From Microbacterium oleivorans NBRC 103075 (lineage in GTDB: Bacteria > Actinomycetota > Actinomycetes > Actinomycetales > Microbacteriaceae): 64,000 nt of DNA. Position 1 is the stretch's first letter, and each line of letters begins with the position of its first letter. Below are positions 53,409 to 61,545 of the stretch, piece by piece. The position numbers were made by a program, and so were the translations under genes. The stretch is from contig NZ_BCRG01000003.1 in assembly GCF_001552475.1 (NCBI RefSeq), forward strand, positions 219,275 through 283,274. Direction: 5' to 3'. The notes beneath the pieces are model-generated. The model searched no databases and was not told the DNA's origin. It saw only the letters and a program-made list of their open reading frames with translations.

Positions 53409-54719
53409 ATGAGCTCTCTCGCTGACCAGTTCCATTCGGCCGCGCTCGACGAGAACCTGACCGCGGCATTCGACGCTCGCGGACTCCGCGCCGCGCGCGT
53501 GGGCGACGACGACCGCGACGGTGCGCACCGATGGCAGGATGCCGTCGCCCGCGGGTTCCTCGACGGGGAGCCCACCGAGACGCAGTACACCGAGTCGTTC
53601 TCGCGCAGCGGGTATCGCCGCAAGGTGGGGGTCTACGACGCTGCCGGAATGCAGGCGGAGGTTCCCGTCGCGACCTTCGCGTCGTGGGGAACCGAGGTCA
53701 CTCTCGCGGTCGGCTCGGCGGTGCCGATGTGCGCCGTCAGCGCGGTGACCGTCGCGCCGACGCACCGGCGTCGCGGCATCCTGAGCACTCTCATGCGCGG
53801 CGAGCTGCGGACCGCCGCCGCTCTCGGGTTCCCGATCGCGGGTCTCACGGTGAGCGAGTCGGCGATCTACGGCCGGTTCGGTTTCGCCCCGGCGGTCGCC
53901 GCCACCTCGTGGGAGATCTCCACCCGCCGCGCGGGGTGGATCGGTCCCGAAGCCCCGGGACGCCTCGACTACATCACGCGCGAGCAGGGACGGGATGCCG
54001 CGACGGCACTGCACGAGCGCATCCGGCTGACCACCCCCGGCGAGATCGCGATGCCGGGCGGCCACTGGGATCGCACGTTCGGAACGCGACCGGACGCCGA
54101 GAAGGCCGACAAGCTGCGCGTCGTGCAGTACCGCTCGCCGGACGGCGACGTCGAGGGCGTCGCCGTCTACAGCATCGCCGAGGACGACGACGACTGGGCC
54201 GCCTCGACGGCGACGGTTTCGCGGGTCGTCGCGGCGACGGATGCCGCCTATGCGGGCCTCTGGCGCTTCCTGCTGTCCCTCGACCTCGTCGGCACAGTCC
54301 GGGCCAGTGAGCTCTCGGTCGACGAGCCGCTGTGGTGGATGATCGACAACAAGCGCGCGGCCCGCATCCAGACGAAGGACCACCACTACCTCCGCATCCT
54401 GGATGTCCCGGCCGTCCTCGAAGCGAGGTACTACGACGTCGACGATGTGATCGCCCTCGAGGTGTCTGATCCGCTGGGCATCGCGGACGGAACCTTCGTG
54501 CTGTCCGCCGGCGAAACCCCGGGTGTCGACGTGGTCGATGACCCGCCCCTCGGTATCCCGCTCATCCGCGTGGGGGTCGCTGAGCTGTCGGCGATGGTGC
54601 TCGGCGGCGTCTCGCCGGTCACGCTTGCTCGCGCCGGACGGATCGAGACCGACGACCCGCATCGCGTCGCACGCGTGTTCGCGTCGACGACCACGCCCCA
54701 GTTGAGCTTCTGGTACTGA
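53409..54719 (+). CDS. Eis-like GNAT family N-acetyltransferase
   Basis: A 436-residue protein with the Eis architecture: an N-terminal GNAT domain with VSAVTVAPTHRRRGILSTLM as acetyl-CoA loop, a second degenerate GNAT domain with GLWRFLLSLDLVGTVRA, and a C-terminal sterol-carrier-like domain ending in a C-terminal aromatic (QLSFWY), where the terminal carboxylate is part of the active site in Eis enzymes. Eis proteins acetylate amines including aminoglycosides and protein lysines; the natural substrate here is unknown. It is followed two bases later by a small membrane-protein gene. Confidence 0.9.
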   Translation: MSSLADQFHSAALDENLTAAFDARGLRAARVGDDDRDGAHRWQDAVARGFLDGEPTETQYTESFSRSGYRRKVGVYDAAGMQAEVPVATFASWGTEVTLAVGSAVPMCAVSAVTVAPTHRRRGILSTLMRGELRTAAALGFPIAGLTVSESAIYGRFGFAPAVAATSWEISTRRAGWIGPEAPGRLDYITREQGRDAATALHERIRLTTPGEIAMPGGHWDRTFGTRPDAEKADKLRVVQYRSPDGDVEGVAVYSIAEDDDDWAASTATVSRVVAATDAAYAGLWRFLLSLDLVGTVRASELSVDEPLWWMIDNKRAARIQTKDHHYLRILDVPAVLEARYYDVDDVIALEVSDPLGIADGTFVLSAGETPGVDVVDDPPLGIPLIRVGVAELSAMVLGGVSPVTLARAGRIETDDPHRVARVFASTTTPQLSFWY

Positions 54720-54721
54720 CC

Positions 54722-55021
54722 ATGGTGTTTCTCGGGTGGATCGTCCTCGCCGTCGGGGCCGGCTTGCTGGGGCGGTCGCTCTGGGCGACGCTGCGAGACA
54801 ACCCAGGTCGGACGGTTCCGTACAACCGGAGGCCAGGGGTCGTGCCCCGGGGCTCGATCCTGTGGCGATCGCTCGGCGTCGCGATGTTCGTCTTGTCGGC
54901 GGTCCTGCTGAGCGCCGAATACGGTCCCTGGATCGTCGTGCTGCCGCTCGGGGTGGTCCTCGTCGGCTTCGGGGCGATCGTTCTGCACAACCGCCGAGTC
55001 GGTCAGGCGGCTGCCGAATGA
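54722..55021 (+). CDS. Small two-helix membrane protein
   Basis: A 99-residue protein with hydrophobic segments at about residues 1-22 (VFLGWIVLAVGAGLLGRSL) and 50-88 (ALGVAMFVLSAV-like and IVVLPLGVVLVGFGAIVL), separated by a basic loop. No family is recognised. The ATG is two bases after the acetyltransferase stop, so it is probably co-translated with it. Confidence 0.75.
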   Translation: MVFLGWIVLAVGAGLLGRSLWATLRDNPGRTVPYNRRPGVVPRGSILWRSLGVAMFVLSAVLLSAEYGPWIVVLPLGVVLVGFGAIVLHNRRVGQAAAE

Positions 55022-55032
55022 GTTTCGCCGCG

Positions 55033-55045
55033 TAGCCTGGAGGGG
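55033..55045 (+). promoter_or_regulatory. Leaderless promoter of the ABC-F gene, -10 TAGCCT
   Basis: TAGCCT at 55033-55038 is seven bases before the ATG at 55046. GGAGGGG lies in the gap but touches the ATG, too close to act as a Shine-Dalgarno sequence. Confidence 0.5.
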
Positions 55046-56854
55046 ATGGCACATCTTCTCGGGGCTGAAGCCCTGCACCTGGAATACCCGACCAAAGTCG
55101 TCTTCGAGGGCGTCTCGCTCGGCGTCGATGAGGGCGACCGCATCGGCATCGTCGGCCGCAACGGCGACGGCAAGTCGAGCCTCATGGCGATGCTCGCGGG
55201 CCGGCGCGAGCCCGATTCGGGGCGCGTCACCGTTCGCGGCGGCGTGACGATCGGCGTGCTCGAGCAGACCGACGTCCTTCCCGACGACCTCACCGTCGGA
55301 CGCGCCGTGGTCGGTGACGGCCCCGAGCACGAGTGGGCTCGTGACCCGCGGATCCGCGACGTCCTGTCGGGCCTGCTGTCGGACCTCGACTGGGATGCCG
55401 CCATCGGCACGCTCTCCGGTGGCCAGCGCCGCCGCGTCGCACTGGCACAGCTTCTCGCCGGAGACTGGGACGTCCTCGCGCTCGACGAACCCACCAACCA
55501 CCTCGACGTCGAGGGCATCTCCTGGTTGGCCGAACACCTGAAGCGCCGCTGGGCCGCGTCCTCCGGCGCGCTCATGATCGTCACGCACGATCGGTGGTTC
55601 CTCGACGAGGTGTGCACGAAGACGTGGGAGGTCCACGACCGGATCGTTGAGCCCTTCGACGGCGGGTACGCCGCCTACATCCTGCAGCGCGTCGAGCGTG
55701 ACCGGCAGGCCGCCACGATCGAGGCGCGTCGCCAGAACCTCGCTCGCAAGGAACTCGCGTGGCTGCGCCGCGGCGCCCCCGCCCGGACGACCAAACCGAA
55801 GTTCCGCATTGACGCCGCGAACGAGCTCATCGCCGACGTCCCCGAGATCCGCGACCGCGTCTCACTGCAGTCACTCGCCGTCGCCCGCCTCGGCAAGGAC
55901 GTCGTCGACCTCCTCGACGCCGGTGTCGCCTATGACGGCCGCGAGATACTGCGCGACGTCGAGTGGCGGATCGCTCCGGGCGAGCGCACCGGCATCCTCG
56001 GCGTCAACGGCGCCGGCAAGTCCACGCTCCTCGGCCTCGTCTCCGGAGCGGTTGAGCCCACGAGCGGTCGGGTCAAGCATGGCAAGACCGTCAAGGTCGC
56101 GACCCTCACGCAGCGCATGGACGAGCTCGATCCGCACCTGAACGAGCCGGTGCGCGTCGTCGTGTCGGGACTCCGGACGACGTACACGTTCGGCGCCGGA
56201 TCCAAGGCGCAGGAGCTCACGCCGGGTCAGCTCCTCGAACGGATGGGCTTCGCCTCGGCTCAGCTCTCCACACCCGTGAAGGATCTCTCGGGAGGGCAGA
56301 AGCGGCGCCTGCAGCTGCTGCTGATCCTTCTCGATCAGCCGAACGTCCTCATCCTCGATGAGCCGACGAACGATCTCGACACCGACATGCTCGCCGCGAT
56401 CGAGGACCTCCTCGACTCGTGGGCAGGCACGCTCATCGTCGTCTCCCACGACCGCTACTTCATGGAGCGTGTCACCGATCAGCAGTACGCCGTCATGGGC
56501 GGTGGGCTCCGCCACCTCCCCGGCGGCATCGAGGAGTACCTGCGGCTCCGCGCAGCCCACCCGCAGGCGACGGGGGCGACGGCCCGAGTCGGTCAGACGA
56601 CGGATGCCGCGGCACCGTCGGCATCCGCTCTCTCCGGAGCCGATCGACGCACGGCGGAGAAGGAGGTCACGAGCCTGGAGCGCCGCATCAAGAAGCTGAG
56701 CGACCAGATCGCGACCGCACGGGCGGCGCTCGCAGACCACGACCAGAACGACTACGTCGGTCTCGGCGAGAAGATGCAGCGGATCACGGCGATGGAGGCC
56801 GAGGTCTCGGAAGCCGAGGACCGCTGGTTCGAGCTCAGCGAGCAGCTGGCCTGA
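55046..56854 (+). CDS. ABC-F family ATPase (Uup-like)
   Basis: A 602-residue soluble protein with two ABC domains and no membrane segment. Walker A motifs are VGRNGDGKSSL and GVNGAGKSTLL; signature motifs are LSGGQRRRVALAQLL and LSGGQKRRLQLLLILL; both Walker B segments read DEPTN. A linker between the domains and a C-terminal coiled coil (about residues 530-600, SLERRIKKLSDQIATARA) are Uup-like. ABC-F proteins act on ribosomes or stalled translation, some giving antibiotic resistance. The neighbourhood (ispE, glmU) matches a housekeeping member. Confidence 0.92.
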   Translation: MAHLLGAEALHLEYPTKVVFEGVSLGVDEGDRIGIVGRNGDGKSSLMAMLAGRREPDSGRVTVRGGVTIGVLEQTDVLPDDLTVGRAVVGDGPEHEWARDPRIRDVLSGLLSDLDWDAAIGTLSGGQRRRVALAQLLAGDWDVLALDEPTNHLDVEGISWLAEHLKRRWAASSGALMIVTHDRWFLDEVCTKTWEVHDRIVEPFDGGYAAYILQRVERDRQAATIEARRQNLARKELAWLRRGAPARTTKPKFRIDAANELIADVPEIRDRVSLQSLAVARLGKDVVDLLDAGVAYDGREILRDVEWRIAPGERTGILGVNGAGKSTLLGLVSGAVEPTSGRVKHGKTVKVATLTQRMDELDPHLNEPVRVVVSGLRTTYTFGAGSKAQELTPGQLLERMGFASAQLSTPVKDLSGGQKRRLQLLLILLDQPNVLILDEPTNDLDTDMLAAIEDLLDSWAGTLIVVSHDRYFMERVTDQQYAVMGGGLRHLPGGIEEYLRLRAAHPQATGATARVGQTTDAAAPSASALSGADRRTAEKEVTSLERRIKKLSDQIATARAALADHDQNDYVGLGEKMQRITAMEAEVSEAEDRWFELSEQLA

Positions 56855-57775
56855 TCAGAGGCGATCGGCCTCGCGGAGCGCGAGTCCGGTCGAGAACTCG
56901 CGCGGTCGTCCGCTCAGCGGGTCGACGAAGCGCAGCTCGCGCGCCAGCAGCTGCAGCGGGCGGTCGGGGTCGTCGGGTGCCTCGTCGAGCAGGTCCGGGT
57001 AGAACCGGTCGCCCAGGATGCCGAGTCCGATCCCCGCGAGGTGGGAGCGCAGCTGATGCATGCGCCCCGTTCGCGGGTGCAGCCGCAGGTGGGCCGCCTT
57101 CGTGCCGATGCGGATCTCCTCGATGCGCGTTTCGGCGTTCGGTTCGCGGTCCTCGTGCACGACGGCGCGGAGGCTCCCTCGGGTGCTCGTCAGGTGCGAA
57201 CGGACAGTGAGGGGGAGTGCCGGCATTCCGCTGTCAGGGATCGATGTGACGGCTTCGTAGACCTTCTCGACCGCCCTGTCGGCGAAGAGCGTCTGATAGG
57301 CCCCACGGGTCGCCGGTCGCACGGAGAACATCACGAGCCCGGCAGTCGCGCGGTCGAGCCGGTGGATCGGCGTCAGGTCGGGGTTGTCGAACTGCCGGCG
57401 GAGACGCACGAGCGCGGAGTTCTGGAGGAATCCGCCGCCGGGGGTGGTCGGCAGGAAGTGCGGCTTGTCGACGACGAGCAGATCGTCGTCGAGGTGGCGC
57501 ACCGAAACATCGAACGGGATGTCGGGCTCGTCCGGCGGCTCGCGGTAGTACCAGATGAAGTCTTCCGCGCCGAGGACGGTCTCCCGCGTCAGCGGCGTGC
57601 CGTCGAAGGCGACGACCTCCCCGCGGTCGAAGCGGCCGAGGAGGATCTCCGCGTCCATGTGGGCGAATCGTCCGGTCACGTACTCCGCGACCGTCGACCA
57701 CGGTCCCGTCCTCGGCACCCGCAGCCGGGTGGGTCCCACCCCGTCGCGGACGGGGAGCGGTGCGCGCATCGCCAT
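56855..57775 (-). CDS. RluA family pseudouridine synthase
   Basis: A 306-residue enzyme that isomerises uridines in rRNA or tRNA. The catalytic Asp141 is in HRLDRATAGLV; RTGRMHQLRSHL is the second family motif. It lacks an S4 domain. The ATG at 57775 (an alternative ATG is two codons later) is seven bases after the MarR stop, so both are probably one transcript. The stop lies directly against the stop of the convergent ABC-F gene. Confidence 0.9.
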   Translation of the reverse strand: MAMRAPLPVRDGVGPTRLRVPRTGPWSTVAEYVTGRFAHMDAEILLGRFDRGEVVAFDGTPLTRETVLGAEDFIWYYREPPDEPDIPFDVSVRHLDDDLLVVDKPHFLPTTPGGGFLQNSALVRLRRQFDNPDLTPIHRLDRATAGLVMFSVRPATRGAYQTLFADRAVEKVYEAVTSIPDSGMPALPLTVRSHLTSTRGSLRAVVHEDREPNAETRIEEIRIGTKAAHLRLHPRTGRMHQLRSHLAGIGLGILGDRFYPDLLDEAPDDPDRPLQLLARELRFVDPLSGRPREFSTGLALREADRL

Positions 57776-57782
57776 CGCGGGC

Positions 57783-58280
57783 TCAGACGTCGAAACCGAG
57801 GCTGAGTTTGCGCAGCAGCGCGGCGAGCCTGTCGCGGTCGGCCTTCGACAACTGGCTGAGGAGTTCCGCCTCGGCATCCACAAGTCGGGTGATGGCCGCA
57901 TCGACGCGGTTCCGGCCCTCTTCAGTGAGGGTGACCAGGACGCCTCGGCCGTCACCGGGATCGGCGGCGCGCACGACGAGGCGACGCTCGACGAGCCGGT
58001 CGATCCGGTTGGTCATCGTGCCGCTGGAAACGAGCGTCTGCTGCAGGAGCTGCTTGGGGCTGAGCGTGTACGGCTCGCCGGCTCGTCGGAGCGCGGAGAG
58101 GACATCCCACTCCCAGGGCTCGAGATCGCTCCGGTGAAACGCCTCCCGGCGGGCACGATCCAGATGGCGCGACAGACGGTCGACGCGCGAGAGGACCTCG
58201 AGGGGGGAGAAGTCCAGATCGGGCCGCTGCGCGATCCACGCGCTCACGATCCGGTCGACCTCGTCGTGTTCGGGGGCCAT
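57783..58280 (-). CDS. MarR family transcriptional regulator
   Basis: A 165-residue winged-HTH protein. The recognition region LSPKQLLQQTLVSSGTMTNRIDRLVERRLV is followed by the wing DPGDGRGVLVTLTEEGR. N- and C-terminal helices form the dimer. The start MAPEHDEVDRIV was chosen since the longer frame adds a non-conserved leader. It lies upstream of the pseudouridine synthase gene and divergent from tRNA-Gln. Ligand and targets are unknown. Confidence 0.9.
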   Translation of the reverse strand: MAPEHDEVDRIVSAWIAQRPDLDFSPLEVLSRVDRLSRHLDRARREAFHRSDLEPWEWDVLSALRRAGEPYTLSPKQLLQQTLVSSGTMTNRIDRLVERRLVVRAADPGDGRGVLVTLTEEGRNRVDAAITRLVDAEAELLSQLSKADRDRLAALLRKLSLGFDV

Positions 58281-58362
58281 CCCTTCATCATCGCAGAGCA
58301 AGGGGGAGCGCGACCGCATGGCAGACTTGTCGAGCGGCTGCCGGACCCCCGGATGGCTGCGG

Positions 58363-58434
58363 TCCGCCGTGGTGTAATGGCAGCACGACAGCCTTTGGAG
58401 CTGTGAGGTCTAGGTTCGAATCCTGGCGGCGGAG
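58363..58434 (+). tRNA. tRNA-Gln (anticodon TTG)
   Basis: A cloverleaf can be drawn over 72 bases. The acceptor stem TCCGCCG pairs with CGGCGGA, the anticodon stem ACAGC/GCTGT carries loop CTTTGGA with anticodon TTG, and the T-arm is CTAGG-TTCGAAT-CCTGG. The discriminator is G at 58434. CCA is not encoded. The glmU start codon follows after a single base. Confidence 0.95.
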
Positions 58435-58435
58435 C

Positions 58436-59911
58436 ATGACTGAGAACGCGCTCGATTCCCGCCTCGCCGTCGTCATCCTCGCTGCCGGCCAGGGCACGCG
58501 GATGAAGTCCTCCCTGCCGAAGGTGCTCCATCGCATCGGCGGACGTCCCCTCGTGGGCCATGTGCTCGACACCGCCCGCGACCTCGCTCCCGCGCACGTC
58601 GTCGTCGTCGTGCGCCACGAGCGGGATCTGGTCGCCGACGCCGTCCTCGGCGTCGCTCCCGAGGTCGTCGTGGTCGATCAGGACGAGGTTCCCGGTACCG
58701 GCCGCGCCGTCGAGGTCGCCCTCGACGCGCTCGGCGACTTCGACGGAGACGTCCTCGTCCTGAGCGGCGACTGCCCCCTTGCCGATGCGGGCACCCTCGG
58801 GTCGTTCGTCGCCGAGCACCGGGAAGCCCGCGCCGGAGCGACGCTCATGACGGCCGTCCTCGACGACCCGACCGGGTACGGGCGCATCATCCGTGAGAGC
58901 GACGGCAGCGTCGCCCGCATCGTCGAGCAGAAGGATGCCTCTCCCGAAGAGGCGGCCGTCGCCGAGGTGAACGCCGGGATGTACGTCTTCGCCGCCGCCG
59001 CCCTCCGCGCGCACCTGCCGCGAGTCGGCACCGACAACGCGCAGCAGGAGAAGTACCTCACCGACATCGTCGCCCTGCTCCGCCAGTCCGACGGTCGGGT
59101 CGCGGCATCCGTCGCGAAGGACGTCACCGTCACGTACGGCGTCAACGACCGCGTGCAGCTGTCCGAGGTCGGCCGCCTGCTGAACGCCCGCACCGTTCGT
59201 CGCTGGCAGCTCGAGGGCGTCACCGTCCTCGACCCGGCGACGACGTGGATCGACGTGACGGCCACCCTCGCGCCCGACGTGACTGTCCTCCCCAACACCC
59301 ACATCCTGCGTTCGACGAGCATCGCCGAGGGCGCCACGGTCGGCCCCGACACGAGCCTCGTCGACTGCGAGGTCGGAGCAGGCGCGACCATCACCCGCAC
59401 CGACGCGACCCTGGCTGTCATCGGCGCGGGTGCGACCGTCGGACCATTCGCGTACGTGCGACCGGGCACCGAGTTGGGTGAGCGCGGCAAGATCGGAACC
59501 TTCGTCGAGACGAAGAACTCGACGATCGGCGTGGGCAGCAAGGTGCCGCACCTGTCGTACGTGGGCGATGCGACGATCGGTCGCAACGTCAACCTCGGCG
59601 CCGGCGCCATCACCGCCAACTACGACGACATCTCCAAGCACCGCACCGAGATCGCCGACGAGGTGCACGCCGGGTCGCACAACGTGTTCGTCGCGCCCGT
59701 TAGGATCGGTGAAGGCGCGAAGACGGGTGCGGGAGCCGTGATCCGCAAGGATGTTCCGGCTGGCGCCCTCGCCCTCAGCATCGCCCCCCAGCGGAACACC
59801 GCCGGGTGGGTCGAGAACAATCGACCGGGAACGGGAGCGGCAGAAGCCGCCGCTCGCGCCCGGTCCGCACAGGAAGCTGGCGATGGGTCGCAAGAAGCAG
59901 CAGACGGTTGA
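58436..59911 (+). CDS. glmU: Bifunctional UDP-GlcNAc pyrophosphorylase / GlcN-1-P acetyltransferase
   Basis: A 491-residue enzyme that makes UDP-GlcNAc for peptidoglycan. The N-terminal uridyltransferase domain has VVILAAGQGTRMKSSLPKV (15-24 core) and EKYLTDIVALL; the C-terminal left-handed beta-helix with hexapeptide repeats (VGAGATITRT, GRNVNLGAGAITANYD) is the acetyltransferase. The ATG is the only start that retains the nucleotide motif, and it is one base past the tRNA-Gln 3' end, so no room exists for a Shine-Dalgarno sequence outside the tRNA. The last 29 bases overlap prs. Confidence 0.95.
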   Translation: MTENALDSRLAVVILAAGQGTRMKSSLPKVLHRIGGRPLVGHVLDTARDLAPAHVVVVVRHERDLVADAVLGVAPEVVVVDQDEVPGTGRAVEVALDALGDFDGDVLVLSGDCPLADAGTLGSFVAEHREARAGATLMTAVLDDPTGYGRIIRESDGSVARIVEQKDASPEEAAVAEVNAGMYVFAAAALRAHLPRVGTDNAQQEKYLTDIVALLRQSDGRVAASVAKDVTVTYGVNDRVQLSEVGRLLNARTVRRWQLEGVTVLDPATTWIDVTATLAPDVTVLPNTHILRSTSIAEGATVGPDTSLVDCEVGAGATITRTDATLAVIGAGATVGPFAYVRPGTELGERGKIGTFVETKNSTIGVGSKVPHLSYVGDATIGRNVNLGAGAITANYDDISKHRTEIADEVHAGSHNVFVAPVRIGEGAKTGAGAVIRKDVPAGALALSIAPQRNTAGWVENNRPGTGAAEAAARARSAQEAGDGSQEAADG

Positions 59912-60920
59912 CCTCGACACCGAGCGCGGAATCGCGCCGGGCCTCGTGGCCAAGACCAAGAAGCGTCTCGTCGTCGCGTCGGGTCGCTCGCACGAAGAGC
60001 TCTCGGGCGAGGTCGCAGTAGCGCTCGGCACGCAGTTGGTGCCCACGGAGCACCGCACCTTCGCCTCGGGGGAGATCCTCACCCGTTTCGAGGTCTCCAT
60101 CCGTGGGTGCGACTTCTTCCTCATCCAGAGCTTCGGGCCGCCGGTCAACGAGTGGCTCATGGAGACGCTGATCATGCTGGATGCCGCCAAGCGCGCCTCC
60201 GCGAAGCGGATCACCGTCGTCGCTCCCTATTTCCCCTACTCCCGTCAGGACAAGAAGGGTCGCGGACGCGAGCCGATCAGCGCGCGTCTGGTCGCGGACC
60301 TCTTCAAGACCGCGGGCGCGGACCGCGTCATGAGCGTCGACCTGCACGCCGCTCAGATCCAGGGCTTCTTCGACGGACCCGTCGACCACCTGTTCGCCAA
60401 GCCCGTCCTCCTCGAGTACTTCGAGAAGACGCTGTCGCCTGAGGACCGCACCAAGCTGACGGTCGTCTCGCCGGACACCGGTCGCGTGCGGGTCGCCGAC
60501 ACCTGGTCGGACAGCCTGGGCGCCCCCCTCGCGATCATCCACAAGCGCCGTGATCCGAACGTCGCGAACCAGGTCACGGTCAACGAGATCGTCGGCCAGG
60601 TGGACGGACGCGTCTGCCTGCTCGTGGACGACATGATCGACACCGGCGGAACCATCGTCAAGGCCGCCCAGGCGCTCAAGGCGAACGGTGCCGAGCGTGT
60701 CATCGTCGCCGCGACGCACGCGATCTTCAGCGACCCCGCCGTGGAGCGCCTGCAGGATCTGTCGATCGATGAGGTCGTCGTCACCGACACCGTGCCGATT
60801 CCTGACGAGAAGCGCTTCTCGACCCTCACGATCCTTCCGATTGCGCCGCTTCTGGCGCGGGCGATCCGCGAGGTGTTCGAGGACGGATCCGTCACGAGCA
60901 TGTTCGACGGCGCCGCCTGA
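59883..60920 (+). CDS. prs: Ribose-phosphate pyrophosphokinase
   Basis: A 345-residue enzyme producing PRPP for nucleotide, His, Trp and decaprenylphosphoryl-arabinose synthesis. It shows PYFPYSRQDKKGRGREPISARLVA-type catalytic segments (in shorter form PYSRQDKKGRGREP), VDLHAAQIQGFF and the PRPP loop VDDMIDTGGT. Compared with the usual 315-residue form, about 25 residues precede the conserved KKRLVVASGRSH. The ATG at 59883 has AGGAAG six bases upstream, inside glmU, so the two genes overlap by 29 bases and are coupled. Confidence 0.95.
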   Translation: MGRKKQQTVDLDTERGIAPGLVAKTKKRLVVASGRSHEELSGEVAVALGTQLVPTEHRTFASGEILTRFEVSIRGCDFFLIQSFGPPVNEWLMETLIMLDAAKRASAKRITVVAPYFPYSRQDKKGRGREPISARLVADLFKTAGADRVMSVDLHAAQIQGFFDGPVDHLFAKPVLLEYFEKTLSPEDRTKLTVVSPDTGRVRVADTWSDSLGAPLAIIHKRRDPNVANQVTVNEIVGQVDGRVCLLVDDMIDTGGTIVKAAQALKANGAERVIVAATHAIFSDPAVERLQDLSIDEVVVTDTVPIPDEKRFSTLTILPIAPLLARAIREVFEDGSVTSMFDGAA

Positions 60921-61068
60921 CCCGTCGACACGCTCCACGCCCAGCGGTTACCTTCGCGTCCAGGCGATACATAGGGTCCTGCAAGCATCGGCATCTGAGG
61001 ACTGGGTTTTCTTGGGGGTATCGCCCCGCACTCCCCACCGGGCGGGCACGACACAAGGAGGACCTCAC
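60921..61068. other. 148-bp intergenic region before the FMN-binding lipoprotein gene
   Basis: No gene or strong hairpin is seen. TACATA and TAGGGT around 60969-60979 are -10 candidates, and AAGGAGG at 61054-61060 is a near-perfect Shine-Dalgarno sequence for the next gene. This marks a new, conventionally led transcript. Confidence 0.4.
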
Positions 61069-61545
61069 ATGATCCGAACCACAGCCGTACCCCGGCCCGT
61101 CCGCGTCGGTGCAGCCGCCGCATCCGTCGCAGGGCTCGCTCTTCTCGCCGGGTGCGCCGGCCAGACCACTTCCGGCAACACCGACACCTCGTCGCAGAAC
61201 CCGCCCGCGTCCGCCGACGCAGGCAGCGGCTCCTCCTCGGGGTCGGCGTCGTTCAAGGACGGGACCTACACCGCTGACGGAACCTACCAGACCCCGGAGA
61301 CCGTCGAGAAGATCAAGGTCACGCTGACGATCACGTCCGACGTCGTCACCGACGTCGAGGTGACCGGTGATCCGCAGGCCCGCGAGACGACCCAGTACCA
61401 GGGCGATTTCATCGGCGGAATCAAGGACGTGGCGGTCGGCAAGAAGCTCGCCGACCTCTCCGTCGACAAGGTCGGCGGCTCCTCCCTCACCAGCGGCGGA
61501 TTCAACGCCGCGGTCAAGGAGATCCGGACCGAAGCCGCGTCATGA
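61069..61545 (+). CDS. FMN-binding domain lipoprotein, predicted flavinylation substrate
   Basis: A 158-residue exported lipoprotein. The lipobox is LALLAGC (Cys29), then a Ser/Gly-rich spacer (30-60) and an FMN-binding domain of the NqrC/RnfG type (62-150). The flavinylation motif, usually SGATxT, reads GGSSLT at 136-141, so Ser139 would carry the phosphoester-linked FMN. It sits outside the membrane and should receive electrons from the RnfD-like fusion encoded two genes downstream. Strong AAGGAGG ribosome-binding site; its stop overlaps apbE as ATGA. Confidence 0.88.
   Translation: MIRTTAVPRPVRVGAAAASVAGLALLAGCAGQTTSGNTDTSSQNPPASADAGSGSSSGSASFKDGTYTADGTYQTPETVEKIKVTLTITSDVVTDVEVTGDPQARETTQYQGDFIGGIKDVAVGKKLADLSVDKVGGSSLTSGGFNAAVKEIRTEAAS

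Noticed and set aside
55039..55045. GGAGGGG as Shine-Dalgarno sequence of the ABC-F gene
   Set aside because: It touches the ATG with no spacing, so it cannot pair productively. The TAGCCT hexamer seven bases away indicates a leaderless start instead.
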